From contig JANNPZ010000011.1 of the NCBI GenBank assembly GCA_031400505.1, forward strand, positions 1 through 14,672: a stretch of DNA of 14,672 bases, in the 5' to 3' direction. The notes under the pieces are model-generated. The model saw only the letters and a list, made by a program, of their open reading frames with translations, was not told the DNA's origin and searched no databases. The position numbers were made by a program, and so were the translations under genes. Positions 1-6,473 of the stretch are shown piece after piece; within the stretch, counting starts at the first letter, position 1, and every line of letters starts with the position of its first letter. This stretch comes from JAIYDJ01 sp031400505. GTDB taxonomy: Bacteria > Pseudomonadota > Alphaproteobacteria > Rhodobacterales > Rhodobacteraceae.

Positions 1-37
1 AATCGTCAAGATCTGTCCTCGCTCTCCCACCGTCTCG

Positions 38-718
38 CTATCGAACACCTGACTCCGACAGACTCCCAGACGGCCACGCTGCCGCGTCGGTGACGCGCAA
101 CAACCCGATGCAGAGGACGTAGAGCACGGTGGCGTTCAGCAGATGCCAGAGGAAGTGCGTGCCCAGCGGAAACGCCGGGCACACCGCCTGGTCGACCGTG
201 CGCAAGGTGAGCGAGCCGAGGAAGATGAGGCTGGCCACGACGAACGGTCGCCGGGCGGGCCGACGGGCGACACTCACCCAGGCGGTGATCACGAGCAGCG
301 TGGCGAGCGCCGGGAGATAGCCCGCGGAGCCGTTCAAGGCGCCGTCGGGGAAGGACTTCTCGATGAATCGTGAAGCGATCGCGTACCCGACGATGGCCAG
401 CGTCGCCGCGACATTGTTCAAGTGACCGAAGCGCACCAGCAGGCGCTGCAGGTAGAACCAGATGAAGATCGCGATCGCCAGCGTATCCGCGATGGCCGCC
501 CAGAGCGTGGCGACGGTGTGGAAGGTGAGACTGCCGACGCCGATCAGTGCGAGCAGGCCGGCAAGCGCCCGGAAATCCCACTGGCGACCGCGCACGCGTC
601 GCAGCACAAGCCAGGCCGCGACGAAGAAGGCCAGGTTACTGGCTGCGTTGAGCGGCTCCGCGAGCAAGCCTGGACCCAGGCGTTCGCAGTAGACGTCCAT
701 GGGGCGGTTCCAGTCCAT
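38..718 (-). CDS. Ceramidase-family (alkaline ceramidase-like) integral membrane hydrolase
   Basis: The 226-residue product is highly hydrophobic, with about six or seven membrane segments. It carries the pattern of the ceramidase / Per1-like (CREST) superfamily: E21 and N24 in the first hydrophobic stretch (AEPLNAASN), S63 and H67 (SLTFH), D78, and the pair H188/H192 (THFLWH). Family members use three histidines and an aspartate to hold zinc and cut an amide or ester bond in a membrane lipid; the actual substrate cannot be read here. The frame stays open upstream for another 135 codons, but that part is antisense to an istB remnant. The start is therefore put at the Met in MDWNRPMD; Met7 is an alternative. 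The stop is TAG. Only about 60 bases of flank separate the start from insertion-sequence DNA, so its own promoter may be lost. Confidence 0.8.
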   Translation of the reverse strand: MDWNRPMDVYCERLGPGLLAEPLNAASNLAFFVAAWLVLRRVRGRQWDFRALAGLLALIGVGSLTFHTVATLWAAIADTLAIAIFIWFYLQRLLVRFGHLNNVAATLAIVGYAIASRFIEKSFPDGALNGSAGYLPALATLLVITAWVSVARRPARRPFVVASLIFLGSLTLRTVDQAVCPAFPLGTHFLWHLLNATVLYVLCIGLLRVTDAAAWPSGSLSESGVR

Positions 719-781
719 GAATTGCGATCCGAGGAGACGTGGCGCCGGGGTTTCGGCTGCTTCCGGCGAGAAGCTTCGGTT

Positions 782-1069
782 CAAAAGCAAATGGTCAGCC
801 ACAAGCTGCTGATCATCGATGAACTGGGCTTCGTGCCGCTCAGCAAAACCGGCGCCGAACTCTTGTTCGAGCTGATCTCGCAACGCTACGAGCGGGGCGC
901 GACACTGATCACCAGCAACCTGCCCTTCGACGAATGGACCGAAACCTTCGGGTCTGAACGCCTGACCGGCGCGCGGCTGGACCGCCTGACCCACCACGTG
1001 CACATCCTTGAGATGAACGGCGAAAGCTATCGCCTCGGCCAAAGCAAGGCCCGCCAAGACAAGGCGTAA
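782..1069 (+). pseudogene. istB: istB, 3' fragment of the IS21 transposition helper ATPase
   Basis: About 95 codons match the C-terminal part of the IS21 helper ATPase IstB. They include the Walker B region (KLLIIDELGFVPLSKTGAEL), the sensor-like stretch TLITSNLPFDEW, and the characteristic tail LTHHVHILEMNGESYRL. The Walker A P-loop and everything before residue ~150 of a normal ~250-residue IstB are absent, so this cannot supply ATPase function. In-frame codons upstream of about 782 do not resemble IstB and are antisense to the ceramidase gene. The frame ends at TAA 1067-1069. Confidence 0.88.
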
Positions 1070-1091
1070 CCCAACACCAACATCGCAGGTA

Positions 1092-1159
1092 TTTGGCCCT
1101 GTAGGGCCAAAGCATCCGGGCAACCGCCAGCTCTATCAAAAGCGCGGCCGCCCGGATGC
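1092..1159. repeat. Two adjacent perfect inverted repeats after istB
   Basis: The first is a near-continuous palindrome: a 9-base arm at 1092-1100 (TTTGGCCCT), a 2-base centre (GT), and the complementary arm at 1103-1111. The second starts on the next base: arm 1112-1121 (GCATCCGGGC), a 28-base loop, arm 1150-1159 (GCCCGGATGC). Both stems are perfect. They lie inside the IS21 remnant between istB and the right end. Neither is followed by a T-run, so this is not a plain rho-independent terminator. Confidence 0.7.
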
Positions 1160-1197
1160 TGGCGCACACTCATGCGGCATTCATGCCAACCCCAAAG

Positions 1198-1247
1198 TGG
1201 CAACATTTTGCGCTGCCCTTTGGCTCACTTTTACTCTGCCGTTGACA
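1198..1247 (+). repeat. IS21-type right terminus with tandem imperfect repeats
   Basis: Two 20-base units, 1198-1217 and 1221-1240, start 23 bases apart and match at 14 of 20 positions (shared TGGC, TTTT, CTGCC). The second is followed by GTTGACA. IS21-family elements carry such repeated transposase-binding motifs near their tips, and the last CA agrees with their end rule. The next base, 1248, is where coding similarity to DUF924 proteins begins. Confidence 0.7.
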
Positions 1248-1824
1248 CTCCCTCTGGTTTGCAAGCGGAAAGGCGCTGGATGAGGTCTGCCAACCCTTTG
1301 CCGCAGTGGTGCGTGAACTGAAGGCATTTCCACCGACCCTGATCGGTGAAGACTGGGACAGCGTTGAAGGAAAGGTGGCAAAGGTATTCCTGGCGGATCA
1401 ATTGTCTCGATCCTGTTTTCGGGGCACTGCGGAAGCCTTTTCCTATGACCCGATAGCCCGGGAACTGGTGCGCGAACTGGTCGGCCCGGACCTAATCAAT
1501 GAAACGCTCAGTCTGCCAGGGGCCATTCTGTATCTGTTGCCTTGGGCCTTGGCGCATTCGGAAGATATGACGGACCTGCAGAGCGCCGTGGCTTTCATCG
1601 ATCTGGCCATCAATGCCAATCCGGATTTCAAGCTGCTTGAGGTGCGAAACAAGCCTGCGGTTGATCAGCACCGCCAAGTGCTGCTGAAGTTCGGTCGATA
1701 CCCACAGCGGAATGCCGAATTCGGGCGGGAATGCACGGCAGCCGAGAAGGCCTGGCTTGAGGACAAGGATAACCTGCCCATCTGGGCTGGCGGCAAGCTG
1801 TCTTTCAACCAAGCGATCAAATAG
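1248..1824 (+). pseudogene. DUF924-family protein, 5' end removed by IS21
   Basis: About 190 codons match the DUF924 family, a helical TPR-like protein of unknown role. Diagnostic stretches are LADQLSRSCFRGTAEAF, YDPIAREL, a HSEDMTDLQ segment and KFGRYPQRNAEFGR. A GTG at 1306 could start a 172-residue product. Family-like sequence continues upstream in the same frame (LWFASGKALDE, matching the usual N-terminal FWF...D region) right up to the insertion-sequence edge at 1248, and a TGA lies just beyond at 1243-1245. The original start and roughly the first 10-30 residues were therefore most likely cut off by the element. The stop is TAG 1822-1824. A shortened protein from GTG 1306 is possible but would lack the conserved N-terminal tryptophan region. 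Confidence 0.78.
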
Positions 1825-2134
1825 CCGAAGCAACACATGCCTTCTGCCGGGTGCAAAGAGTAGCAAGAAGCCCAACCACGCCAGCGTCCCTGGGCTGGGG
1901 CACCACCCGAAAATGTCGCGGAACTGGCGCAACTTCGGCATCGTCTTTGCGCCGTTGTGGGCAGCGGTCGTGGTGTTGAATTATTTGGGTTTCAGTGCCG
2001 CGACTGCATGATCCGAGTGTGGCGGCCCTGCAGACGAGGGGAGAGGTCTTGGCCTAGCCCTTCACTTCGCCAAGGTCGGCCGAGGATGCAGATGGAGTTT
2101 GTCATTTGCCGCCCGGCGGACAAGGGATAAACTG
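1825..2134. other. Gene-poor stretch between DUF924 and an orphan promoter
   Basis: No gene is recognised. The only coding-like signal is a 32-codon frame at 1913-2011 (+), starting MSRNWRNFGIVF and ending LGFSAATA. It has one hydrophobic segment and could be the tail of a broken membrane protein, but no family can be named. The remaining bases show no RNA gene or clear terminator. Confidence 0.4.
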
Positions 2135-2168
2135 TTGACACCCAATACTGACCGTTAGTAAGTCAATG
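2135..2168 (+). promoter_or_regulatory. Orphan TetR-type promoter/operator without its gene
   Basis: A perfect -35 TTGACA (2135-2140) is followed by the dyad TACT-N7-AGTA (2146-2160) and an ATG at 2166 that meets a TAG two codons later. The -10 is weak (TAGTAA, 2156-2161). The core ATAC(C/T)(A/G)ACCGT is shared, at a similar distance from TTGACA, with the promoter of the TetR gene at 11213. The IS21 left end begins at 2221, so the regulated gene appears lost or cut. This is inferred from architecture only. Confidence 0.4.
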
Positions 2169-2220
2169 GGATAGCGCGGCAGACTGTGCATCCGTAAGAC
2201 CGATCTTTCAGAGATCACAG

Positions 2221-2475
2221 TGTTGATTTCCACGCAGAACTGACCCAGTTCGGCGGCTGATTTTCATTGAGATTTGACCCATGTGACCTTCCCCCAACGC
2301 GGTGAGCGGCGGGGGGCAATGGAATGATCCACATGGGACTTTTGAACATCATCCGGAAGCTGCGACTGCGGCTGGGACTGCCGATCCGGGAGATCGCGCG
2401 CAGGACTGGGCTGTCGCGGAGCACCGTCAAGAAGTATCTGAAGGAAGGGACGATCGAGCCTGTGTTCGCGCGACC
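2221..2475 (+). mobile_element. Second IS21-family element, left-hand remnant
   Basis: The left tip starts TGTTGATTTCC. Two spaced copies of a GA..TGACCCA motif (2237-2247 and 2271-2281, 34 bases apart) follow, as in the multiple terminal repeats of IS21 elements, and then the start of istA. Everything after about 50 istA codons is missing. Its tip differs from the right end at 1247, so this is probably a different IS21-type element, not the other half of the first. Confidence 0.72.
2324..2475 (+). pseudogene. istA: istA, 5' fragment of an IS21 transposase
   Basis: The first ~50 codons match the N-terminus of IstA: a helix-turn-helix with LRLGLPIREIARRTGLSRST followed by VKKYLKEGTIEPVFARP. 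That is the DNA-binding head only. The DDE integrase core and everything else of a normal ~500-residue IstA are absent. The frame stays open to 2587, but codons after about 2475 no longer resemble IstA, so a junction with unrelated DNA is placed there. ATG 2324 is the likely start; the in-frame ATG at 2333 is an alternative. Confidence 0.78.
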
Positions 2476-2587
2476 TTGTGCGCGACATGCTGGCCTTCGC
2501 ACCTCCCAACTGGCCGATGCTTTCGCCAAGCGTCACGTCAAACCGCTCGTCCTGTCCACCGTCAGTGTGGCGGAGCATCTAAAATGA
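2476..2587. other. Unassigned 112-base scrap between istA and peroxiredoxin fragments
   Basis: It belongs neither to the istA frame before it nor to the peroxiredoxin frame after it, which begins directly behind a TGA at 2585-2587. All readings are short and none is recognised. It may be internal DNA of a third element or of the deleted region. Confidence 0.4.
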
Positions 2588-2974
2588 ATCGCCGACGTAA
2601 ATGACACGCAGCACACGGTCGTCACTTTTCCGATTGTGCCAGACCCCGACTGCACGGTAGCGCGGCTCTCTGGCGTGATCCACCCGCATGAAAGCGAAAC
2701 CGCCGCCGTGCGGACGGTCTTCATCATCGACCCGGACAAGAAGATCCGCCTGACGATGACCTATCCGATGTACGTGGGCCGGAACTTCGACGAAATCATG
2801 CGCGCAATCCACGCGCTGCAGACAGCAGGTGCCGAACACATCGCGACCTCGGCCGACCGGGTGCCGGGTGGCGTTGTGATCATTCCGAACTCGATCAAGA
2901 CCCCTAAGGCAGAGAAGCTGTTCCCACAGGGTTGGACCGAAGTCCGCCCGTATCTGCGCGCAACCACGCTCTAA
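2588..2974 (+). pseudogene. 1-Cys peroxiredoxin (Prdx6-like), 3' fragment
   Basis: About 128 codons match the C-terminal half of a 1-Cys peroxiredoxin, a thiol peroxidase of the AhpC/TSA superfamily. Recognisable parts are TFPIVPDPDCTVARLSGVIHP, RTVFIIDPDKKIRLTMTYP, GRNFDEIMRAIHALQ, a VIIPNS segment and FPQGWTEVRPYLR. Similarity starts at IADVND (2588) just behind a stop, so the N-terminal half with the PxxxTxxC peroxidatic site is missing. A GTG at 2636 could start 112 residues, but these would have no peroxidatic cysteine; the Cys in PDPDC is not that residue. The normal protein is about 215-220 residues. The stop is TAA 2972-2974. Confidence 0.82.
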
Positions 2975-3188
2975 CGCCACCCCGCCCCCCGAACCTTGGT
3001 CCGGAGGGCGGCCAGATACCCTTTTTCGCCTGCAAGCTTGAAGTCGGTCGATCGCGCCACTGACACCCTTGGCCCAATCCGACCGCTCAGCCTCTTCAAC
3101 GAGCTGCGGAGCGGATTACCCAAAGCAGCCATTCATGTTCGCCGCAGCAGGTCCTGATTTTCAGCTTCATTTCGGGCCGCCGCCTTGG
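2975..3188. other. Intergenic region between the peroxiredoxin fragment and arsJ
   Basis: It separates two convergent genes. A GC-rich imperfect hairpin with 11-base arms, two mismatched (2986-3011, loop CTTG), lies behind the peroxiredoxin stop, and a T-run (3022-3026) follows only about 10 bases later. It might end transcription but is weak. A 28-codon frame ending at 3157 (ending FNELRSGLPKAAIHVRRSRS) has no start of its own and is not called as a gene. Confidence 0.35.
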
Positions 3189-4460
3189 TCACGACTGCCG
3201 CAGGCGTGCTACAGCCCACCAACTGAGCGCCGCCATGACGCCCGCCGTCGCGAGGCACAGCGACAAGCCGCCGACCTGGTAGCTCAGCCCCGACAGCAGC
3301 GTGCCGATCAGGCGGCCTGCGGCATTGGCCATGTAGTAAAAGCCGACATCGCGTGTGATCCGCCGCGCATCACCGAAGGCGAGGATCAGGTAGGAGTGAA
3401 CGGAGGAGTTAACTGCAAAGACAAAGCCGAACGCCAGCAGCCCTGCGATCAGGGTCCCGGTCAGCGCAGGAGAAGGCTCACCTGCCCAAAGAGCTGCTGC
3501 TGCGAGCGCAAAGGGGATCGGCACCAGCAGGCCCGCCCAAAGAATAGCCTTGCGTGTGGTTTCGACCTCGGGCTGGGTCTTGCCGCCCAGAATACGCGGG
3601 GCGGCTGCCTGCACCGCGCCATAGGCGATGATCCAGAGTGCCAGAAAGCTGCCGATCAGGAAGAACGCCTCGCGCCGCCCTTCGGCGGTGCCGTCCGAAA
3701 GCACTGACTGGAAATAGACTGGGATTCCTACGACGAACCATACGTCGCGCGCACCGAACAGGAACATTCGCGCAAGTGACAGCCGGTTCACCCGCGCGTC
3801 CTTCGACCGCCAGCCGCTCCAAGCCTCTTCGGCCTTGATCCGGCCTGGCAGACCTGCGGGTAGGAACAGCACGACCGCGATCAGGATCACCGCCAGAATG
3901 GCGGCCATGCCCCAGATCGCAGGCTCAAACCCGGCAACTGCCAGCAGCGCCGCACCGAGAAAGAAGCCGAGGCCCTTCACCGCATTCTTCGACCCGGTCA
4001 GCAGCGCCACCCAGCGGAACAGGCCGCCATCTTCCTTGGGGGCCAGCAGCTTGACGGCGGATTTCGACGACATCTTGGCAAGATCTTTGGCCACGCCGGA
4101 CACGCCCTGCACCGCCATCACGAAGGCGACCGAAGCTGCCACCCCCCAAGCCGGGTCAAGTTGCGCTAGCGCCACAAGGGCTGCCACCTGCAACCCAAGC
4201 CCGGCATAGAGTGTGGCGGCCAGACCGAACCGGGCGGCAAGCCAGCCTGCGGCCAGATTGGTCACGATCCCGGCGATTTCATAAAGCAGGAACAGCCAGG
4301 CCAGTTGCACCGGCGTGAAGCCGAGGCTGTTGAAGTGCAGCAGCACCAACATCCGCAGCGCACCGTCCGACAGCATGAAGGCCCAGTAGGCCGCCGTCAC
4401 CGCCCCATAGGCGCGCAGTGGGTTCGGCGGCGGGCTCGCCGGGGTTGCGGTGCCGGTCAC
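3189..4460 (-). CDS. arsJ: ArsJ, MFS exporter of 1-arseno-3-phosphoglycerate
   Basis: The 423-residue product has about 12 hydrophobic segments and the ArsJ-type major-facilitator signature: AYWAFMLSDGALRMLVLLHF near the N-terminus, VQGVSGVAKDLAKMSSKSAV in the central cytoplasmic part, and SSVHSYLILAF plus DVGFYYMANAAGRL in the C-terminal half. ArsJ works with a dedicated GAPDH that makes 1-arseno-3-phosphoglycerate, which ArsJ exports and which then breaks down outside to arsenate. The pairing with GAPDH directly upstream is the strongest support. The start is GTG, sharing GTGA with the GAPDH stop (4-base overlap), with a G-rich ribosome-binding stretch inside the GAPDH tail, so translation is probably coupled. 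It is the last gene of the minus-strand operon; no clear terminator was seen. Confidence 0.93.
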   Translation of the reverse strand: MTGTATPASPPPNPLRAYGAVTAAYWAFMLSDGALRMLVLLHFNSLGFTPVQLAWLFLLYEIAGIVTNLAAGWLAARFGLAATLYAGLGLQVAALVALAQLDPAWGVAASVAFVMAVQGVSGVAKDLAKMSSKSAVKLLAPKEDGGLFRWVALLTGSKNAVKGLGFFLGAALLAVAGFEPAIWGMAAILAVILIAVVLFLPAGLPGRIKAEEAWSGWRSKDARVNRLSLARMFLFGARDVWFVVGIPVYFQSVLSDGTAEGRREAFFLIGSFLALWIIAYGAVQAAAPRILGGKTQPEVETTRKAILWAGLLVPIPFALAAAALWAGEPSPALTGTLIAGLLAFGFVFAVNSSVHSYLILAFGDARRITRDVGFYYMANAAGRLIGTLLSGLSYQVGGLSLCLATAGVMAALSWWAVARLRQS

Positions 4461-5467
4461 ATCGACCCCGCCACCATGCGCGCGATGTCAGCCAAACGGC
4501 AGGCATAGCCCCATTCGTTGTCATACCAGGCGTAGATCTTCACCTGTGTGCCGTTGATCACCATCGTCGATTGCGCGTCGATGATCGAGGAACGCGGATC
4601 GTTGGTGTAGTCCGAAGACACAAGCGGCCGCGTTTCATATCCAAGGATGCCGCTTAGCGGGCCGTCGGCAGCGGCCTTGAACAGGGCATTCACCTCTTCC
4701 ACCGTTGTCGCCCGCTCCACCTCGAACACGCAATCGGTGATCGAAGCGTTGAGTAGCGGCACCCGAATGGCATGGCCGTTCAGGCGCCCCTTGAGTTCGG
4801 GATAGATCAGCGTAATTGCCGTGGCCGAACCGGTGGTCGTCGGGATCAAGTTCAGCAGTGCTGACCGTGCGCGACGCATGTCCTTAGCGGGTCGGTCCAC
4901 GATGGTTTGGGTATTGGTCACATCATGGATTGTGGTGATCGAGCCGTGTCGGATGCCGATCCCTTCGTGAATGACCTTTACGACGGGTGCGAGGCAGTTC
5001 GTCGTACAGGACGCTGCGGTGATCAGGTGGTGGATCACGGGGTCGTAAAGATCACTGTTGACCCCGTAGACGAGGTTCAGCGCACCGCCGTCCTTGACGG
5101 GGGCCGAAACGACGACCTTCTTCACCCCGGCGGCGTAGTAGGGTGCCACTTTGTCTGCGCTCTTGAACACACCGGTGCAGTCGATCACCAGATCGACGCC
5201 CAGTTCCGTCAGGGGAAGCGCTTCAAGGGTCTTCAGATGGGTGAGCCGGATGCGCACCCCGTTGAGGATGAGCACGTCGTCCTCATAAGAAACAGGCGTT
5301 TTCCAGCGGCCATGGATGGAGTCGAACTCCATCAGCAGCGCGTGCTGCTCGGCATCACCCACGGGGTCGTTGACAAGGACGATGTCGCCGCCACTGCCGG
5401 TGTCAATCAGGTCGCGCAGGACTAGCTTGCCGATCCGGCCAAGGCCGTTGAGTGCGATGCGGGCCAT
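4457..5467 (-). CDS. gapdh: ArsJ-associated glyceraldehyde-3-phosphate dehydrogenase
   Basis: The 336-residue product is full-length GAPDH. It has an N-terminal NAD-binding Rossmann fold (ALNGLGRIGKLVLRDL, then VND at 32-34), the catalytic cysteine C154 in SCTTNCLAP, and the partner histidine H181. The segment after H181 reads HDVTNTQTIVD, unlike the HAYT(N/A).Q of housekeeping GAPDH and typical of the arsenic-linked clade. C-terminal landmarks are RVPLLNASITD and WYDNEWGYACRL. In this setting it uses arsenate instead of phosphate to make 1-arseno-3-phosphoglycerate for ArsJ. It starts 5 bases after the arsRC stop and overlaps arsJ by 4, so the three genes form one transcription unit. Its position makes a role as the main glycolytic enzyme unlikely. 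Confidence 0.93.
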   Translation of the reverse strand: MARIALNGLGRIGKLVLRDLIDTGSGGDIVLVNDPVGDAEQHALLMEFDSIHGRWKTPVSYEDDVLILNGVRIRLTHLKTLEALPLTELGVDLVIDCTGVFKSADKVAPYYAAGVKKVVVSAPVKDGGALNLVYGVNSDLYDPVIHHLITAASCTTNCLAPVVKVIHEGIGIRHGSITTIHDVTNTQTIVDRPAKDMRRARSALLNLIPTTTGSATAITLIYPELKGRLNGHAIRVPLLNASITDCVFEVERATTVEEVNALFKAAADGPLSGILGYETRPLVSSDYTNDPRSSIIDAQSTMVINGTQVKIYAWYDNEWGYACRLADIARMVAGSM

Positions 5468-5472
5468 TGGGT

Positions 5473-6321
5473 TCAGCCTTTGGTCTGGGAATCGGCACTA
5501 ATGCCAATGCGGTCGACCTGTGCTTGCAGCGCCAGGCGTGTCAGCGACTCGAACGGCAGTTCGACGAAAGCGGCGATCCGGCGGCGGAGCGCGCCATAGG
5601 TCTGGGCAAACACCAGCGCCTTCTCGGCATCGGTCCCCTCAGCCTTGACCGGGTCGGGCAGGCCCCAGTGGCCAGTGATCGGCTGACCGGGCCAGGGGGG
5701 GCATTCCTCGGCGGCTGCGGTGTCGCAGACGGTGAAGACGAAATCCATCGCGATGGCACCCGGCTGCTGGAACTCCGAGATGTGCTTGGACCGCAGGCCC
5801 GTCACGTCATGCCCGTTGAGTTGCAGCACCTCGAGCGCACGAGGATTTAGTTCGGTGTTTGGCCGCGTTCCGGCAGAAAAGGCCTGGAACTTGCCCTTTC
5901 CCAGATCGCGGAGCAATGCTTCGGCAAAGATCGAGCGGGCCGAGTTGCCCGAACAGATGAAGAGCACGTCGAAATCGGTATCTTGCATGGCGATGGCATC
6001 CTTGTGGGCTGCGAGCAGGGGTGACAGGAGATCGGGGCGCGCCCGTCCGACGTCGAGCGCCAGATAGCCGATGAGGCCTTCGGTCACGTCCAGATCGACC
6101 GAGTAAAGAAGCGAACGCCCACGCCGTTCGACCTGAACCAAACCGGAGGCGGCCAAGTCAGCGAGATGATGCGACAGGGTATTCTGTTTCAGCCCGAGGG
6201 CGGCAGCGATTTCAGTCGGCCGTACGCCCTGCGGCGCAAAGCGCATCAACAGGCGAAAAACGGCAAGGCGACCCGGGTGACCGAGGGTGGCAAAACCATG
6301 AGAGGCGCGATTCTGTTCCAT
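5473..6321 (-). CDS. arsRC: ArsR repressor fused to thioredoxin-type arsenate reductase ArsC
   Basis: The 282 residues form two domains. Residues ~5-100 are an ArsR/SmtB winged helix (RPTEIAAALGLKQNTLSHHL recognition region, RRGRSLLYS wing). Residues ~117-255 are a low-molecular-weight-phosphatase-fold arsenate reductase. That domain has the P-loop CSGNSAR (C123 to R129), a redox relay pair C199 and C207 (VCDTAAAEECPPWPG) and the general acid D223 (GLPDP). All three cysteines of the thioredoxin-coupled mechanism are present, so it should reduce arsenate to arsenite. The repressor domain has no cysteine at all, so the usual ArsR metalloid site is missing and any sensing must use other residues or the reductase domain. 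The ATG is preceded by AGGAA. It leads the arsRC-gapdh-arsJ operon and faces arsR across a 149-base control region. Confidence 0.93.
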   Translation of the reverse strand: MEQNRASHGFATLGHPGRLAVFRLLMRFAPQGVRPTEIAAALGLKQNTLSHHLADLAASGLVQVERRGRSLLYSVDLDVTEGLIGYLALDVGRARPDLLSPLLAAHKDAIAMQDTDFDVLFICSGNSARSIFAEALLRDLGKGKFQAFSAGTRPNTELNPRALEVLQLNGHDVTGLRSKHISEFQQPGAIAMDFVFTVCDTAAAEECPPWPGQPITGHWGLPDPVKAEGTDAEKALVFAQTYGALRRRIAAFVELPFESLTRLALQAQVDRIGISADSQTKG

Positions 6322-6323
6322 AT

Positions 6324-6339
6324 TTCCTGATTAAAGGAA
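6324..6339 (-). promoter_or_regulatory. Small dyad over the arsRC ribosome-binding site
   Basis: TTCCT-N6-AGGAA (arms 6324-6328 and 6335-6339) lies 2 bases upstream of the arsRC start codon, with one arm forming the ribosome-binding site. It could be a repressor half-site pair or a weak RNA hairpin hiding the site. Five-base arms can arise by chance. Confidence 0.3.
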
Positions 6340-6370
6340 GCATTTGATGTCCGCCAGTGAAGCTTTGATG
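6337..6370 (-). promoter_or_regulatory. Direct repeat upstream of arsRC, candidate operator
   Basis: GAAGCATTTGATG (6337-6349) and GAAGCTTTGATG (6359-6370) are the same word apart from one inserted A. They start 22 bases apart, close to two helical turns, so two regulator dimers could bind the same DNA face. On the minus strand they read CATCAAA(T)GCTTC and precede the arsRC start. TTGTCA (6374-6369, minus) overlaps the distal copy and could be a -35. The site does not resemble the arsR dyad. Confidence 0.45.
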
Positions 6371-6413
6371 ACAAGCGGACTTCGAATGTTCTGGGAGTTC
6401 GCCGCGCGGACCC

Positions 6414-6473
6414 TTGTGCAGTGATAAACCTTGCAGTAGATAACATCTCAATAATACTGGAGATGTTGAGATG
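6414..6473 (+). promoter_or_regulatory. arsR promoter with overlapping dyad operator
   Basis: A perfect inverted repeat AACATCTC-N10-GAGATGTT (6442-6449 / 6460-6467) is interlaced with CATCTCAA...TTGAGATG (6444-6451 / 6466-6473), the latter running into the arsR start codon. The ribosome-binding GGAG (6459-6462) is inside it. A possible promoter is TTGTGC (6414-6419), 17 bases, TAGATA (6437-6442); TTGCAG (6431) with TAATAC (6452) is an alternative at 15 bases. A bound ArsR dimer here would cover the -10 or start site and the ribosome-binding site, giving classical autorepression. Confidence 0.6.

Larger units (their letters stand above)
776..1247 (+). mobile_element. IS21-family element, right-hand remnant (istB 3' part plus right end)
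   Basis: This segment holds the last third of istB and then about 180 bases of non-coding DNA ending in IS21-style repeated terminal motifs. The outer end reads GTTGACA on the plus strand, that is TGTCAAC inward, matching the 5'-TG...CA-3' ends of IS21-type elements. istA, the istB 5' part and the left end are missing. The left breakpoint lies between the ceramidase start (718) and about 780, where istB similarity begins. The right boundary is supported independently because the DUF924 reading frame resumes at 1248. Confidence 0.75.

Noticed and set aside
422..775. Upstream extension of the istB frame
   Set aside because: It is antisense to the ceramidase gene and does not resemble IstB before about 782.
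719..1123. N-terminal extension of the ceramidase gene by 135 codons
   Set aside because: It is the reverse strand of istB and has no membrane or ceramidase features; the family N-terminus starts at MDWNRP.
2986..3026. Rho-independent terminator after the peroxiredoxin fragment
   Set aside because: The stem has two mismatches and the T-run is not adjacent, so it is mentioned only as a weak possibility.
3069..3707. 212-codon plus-strand frame
   Set aside because: Mostly antisense to arsJ, with low-complexity composition typical of a shadow frame in GC-rich DNA.
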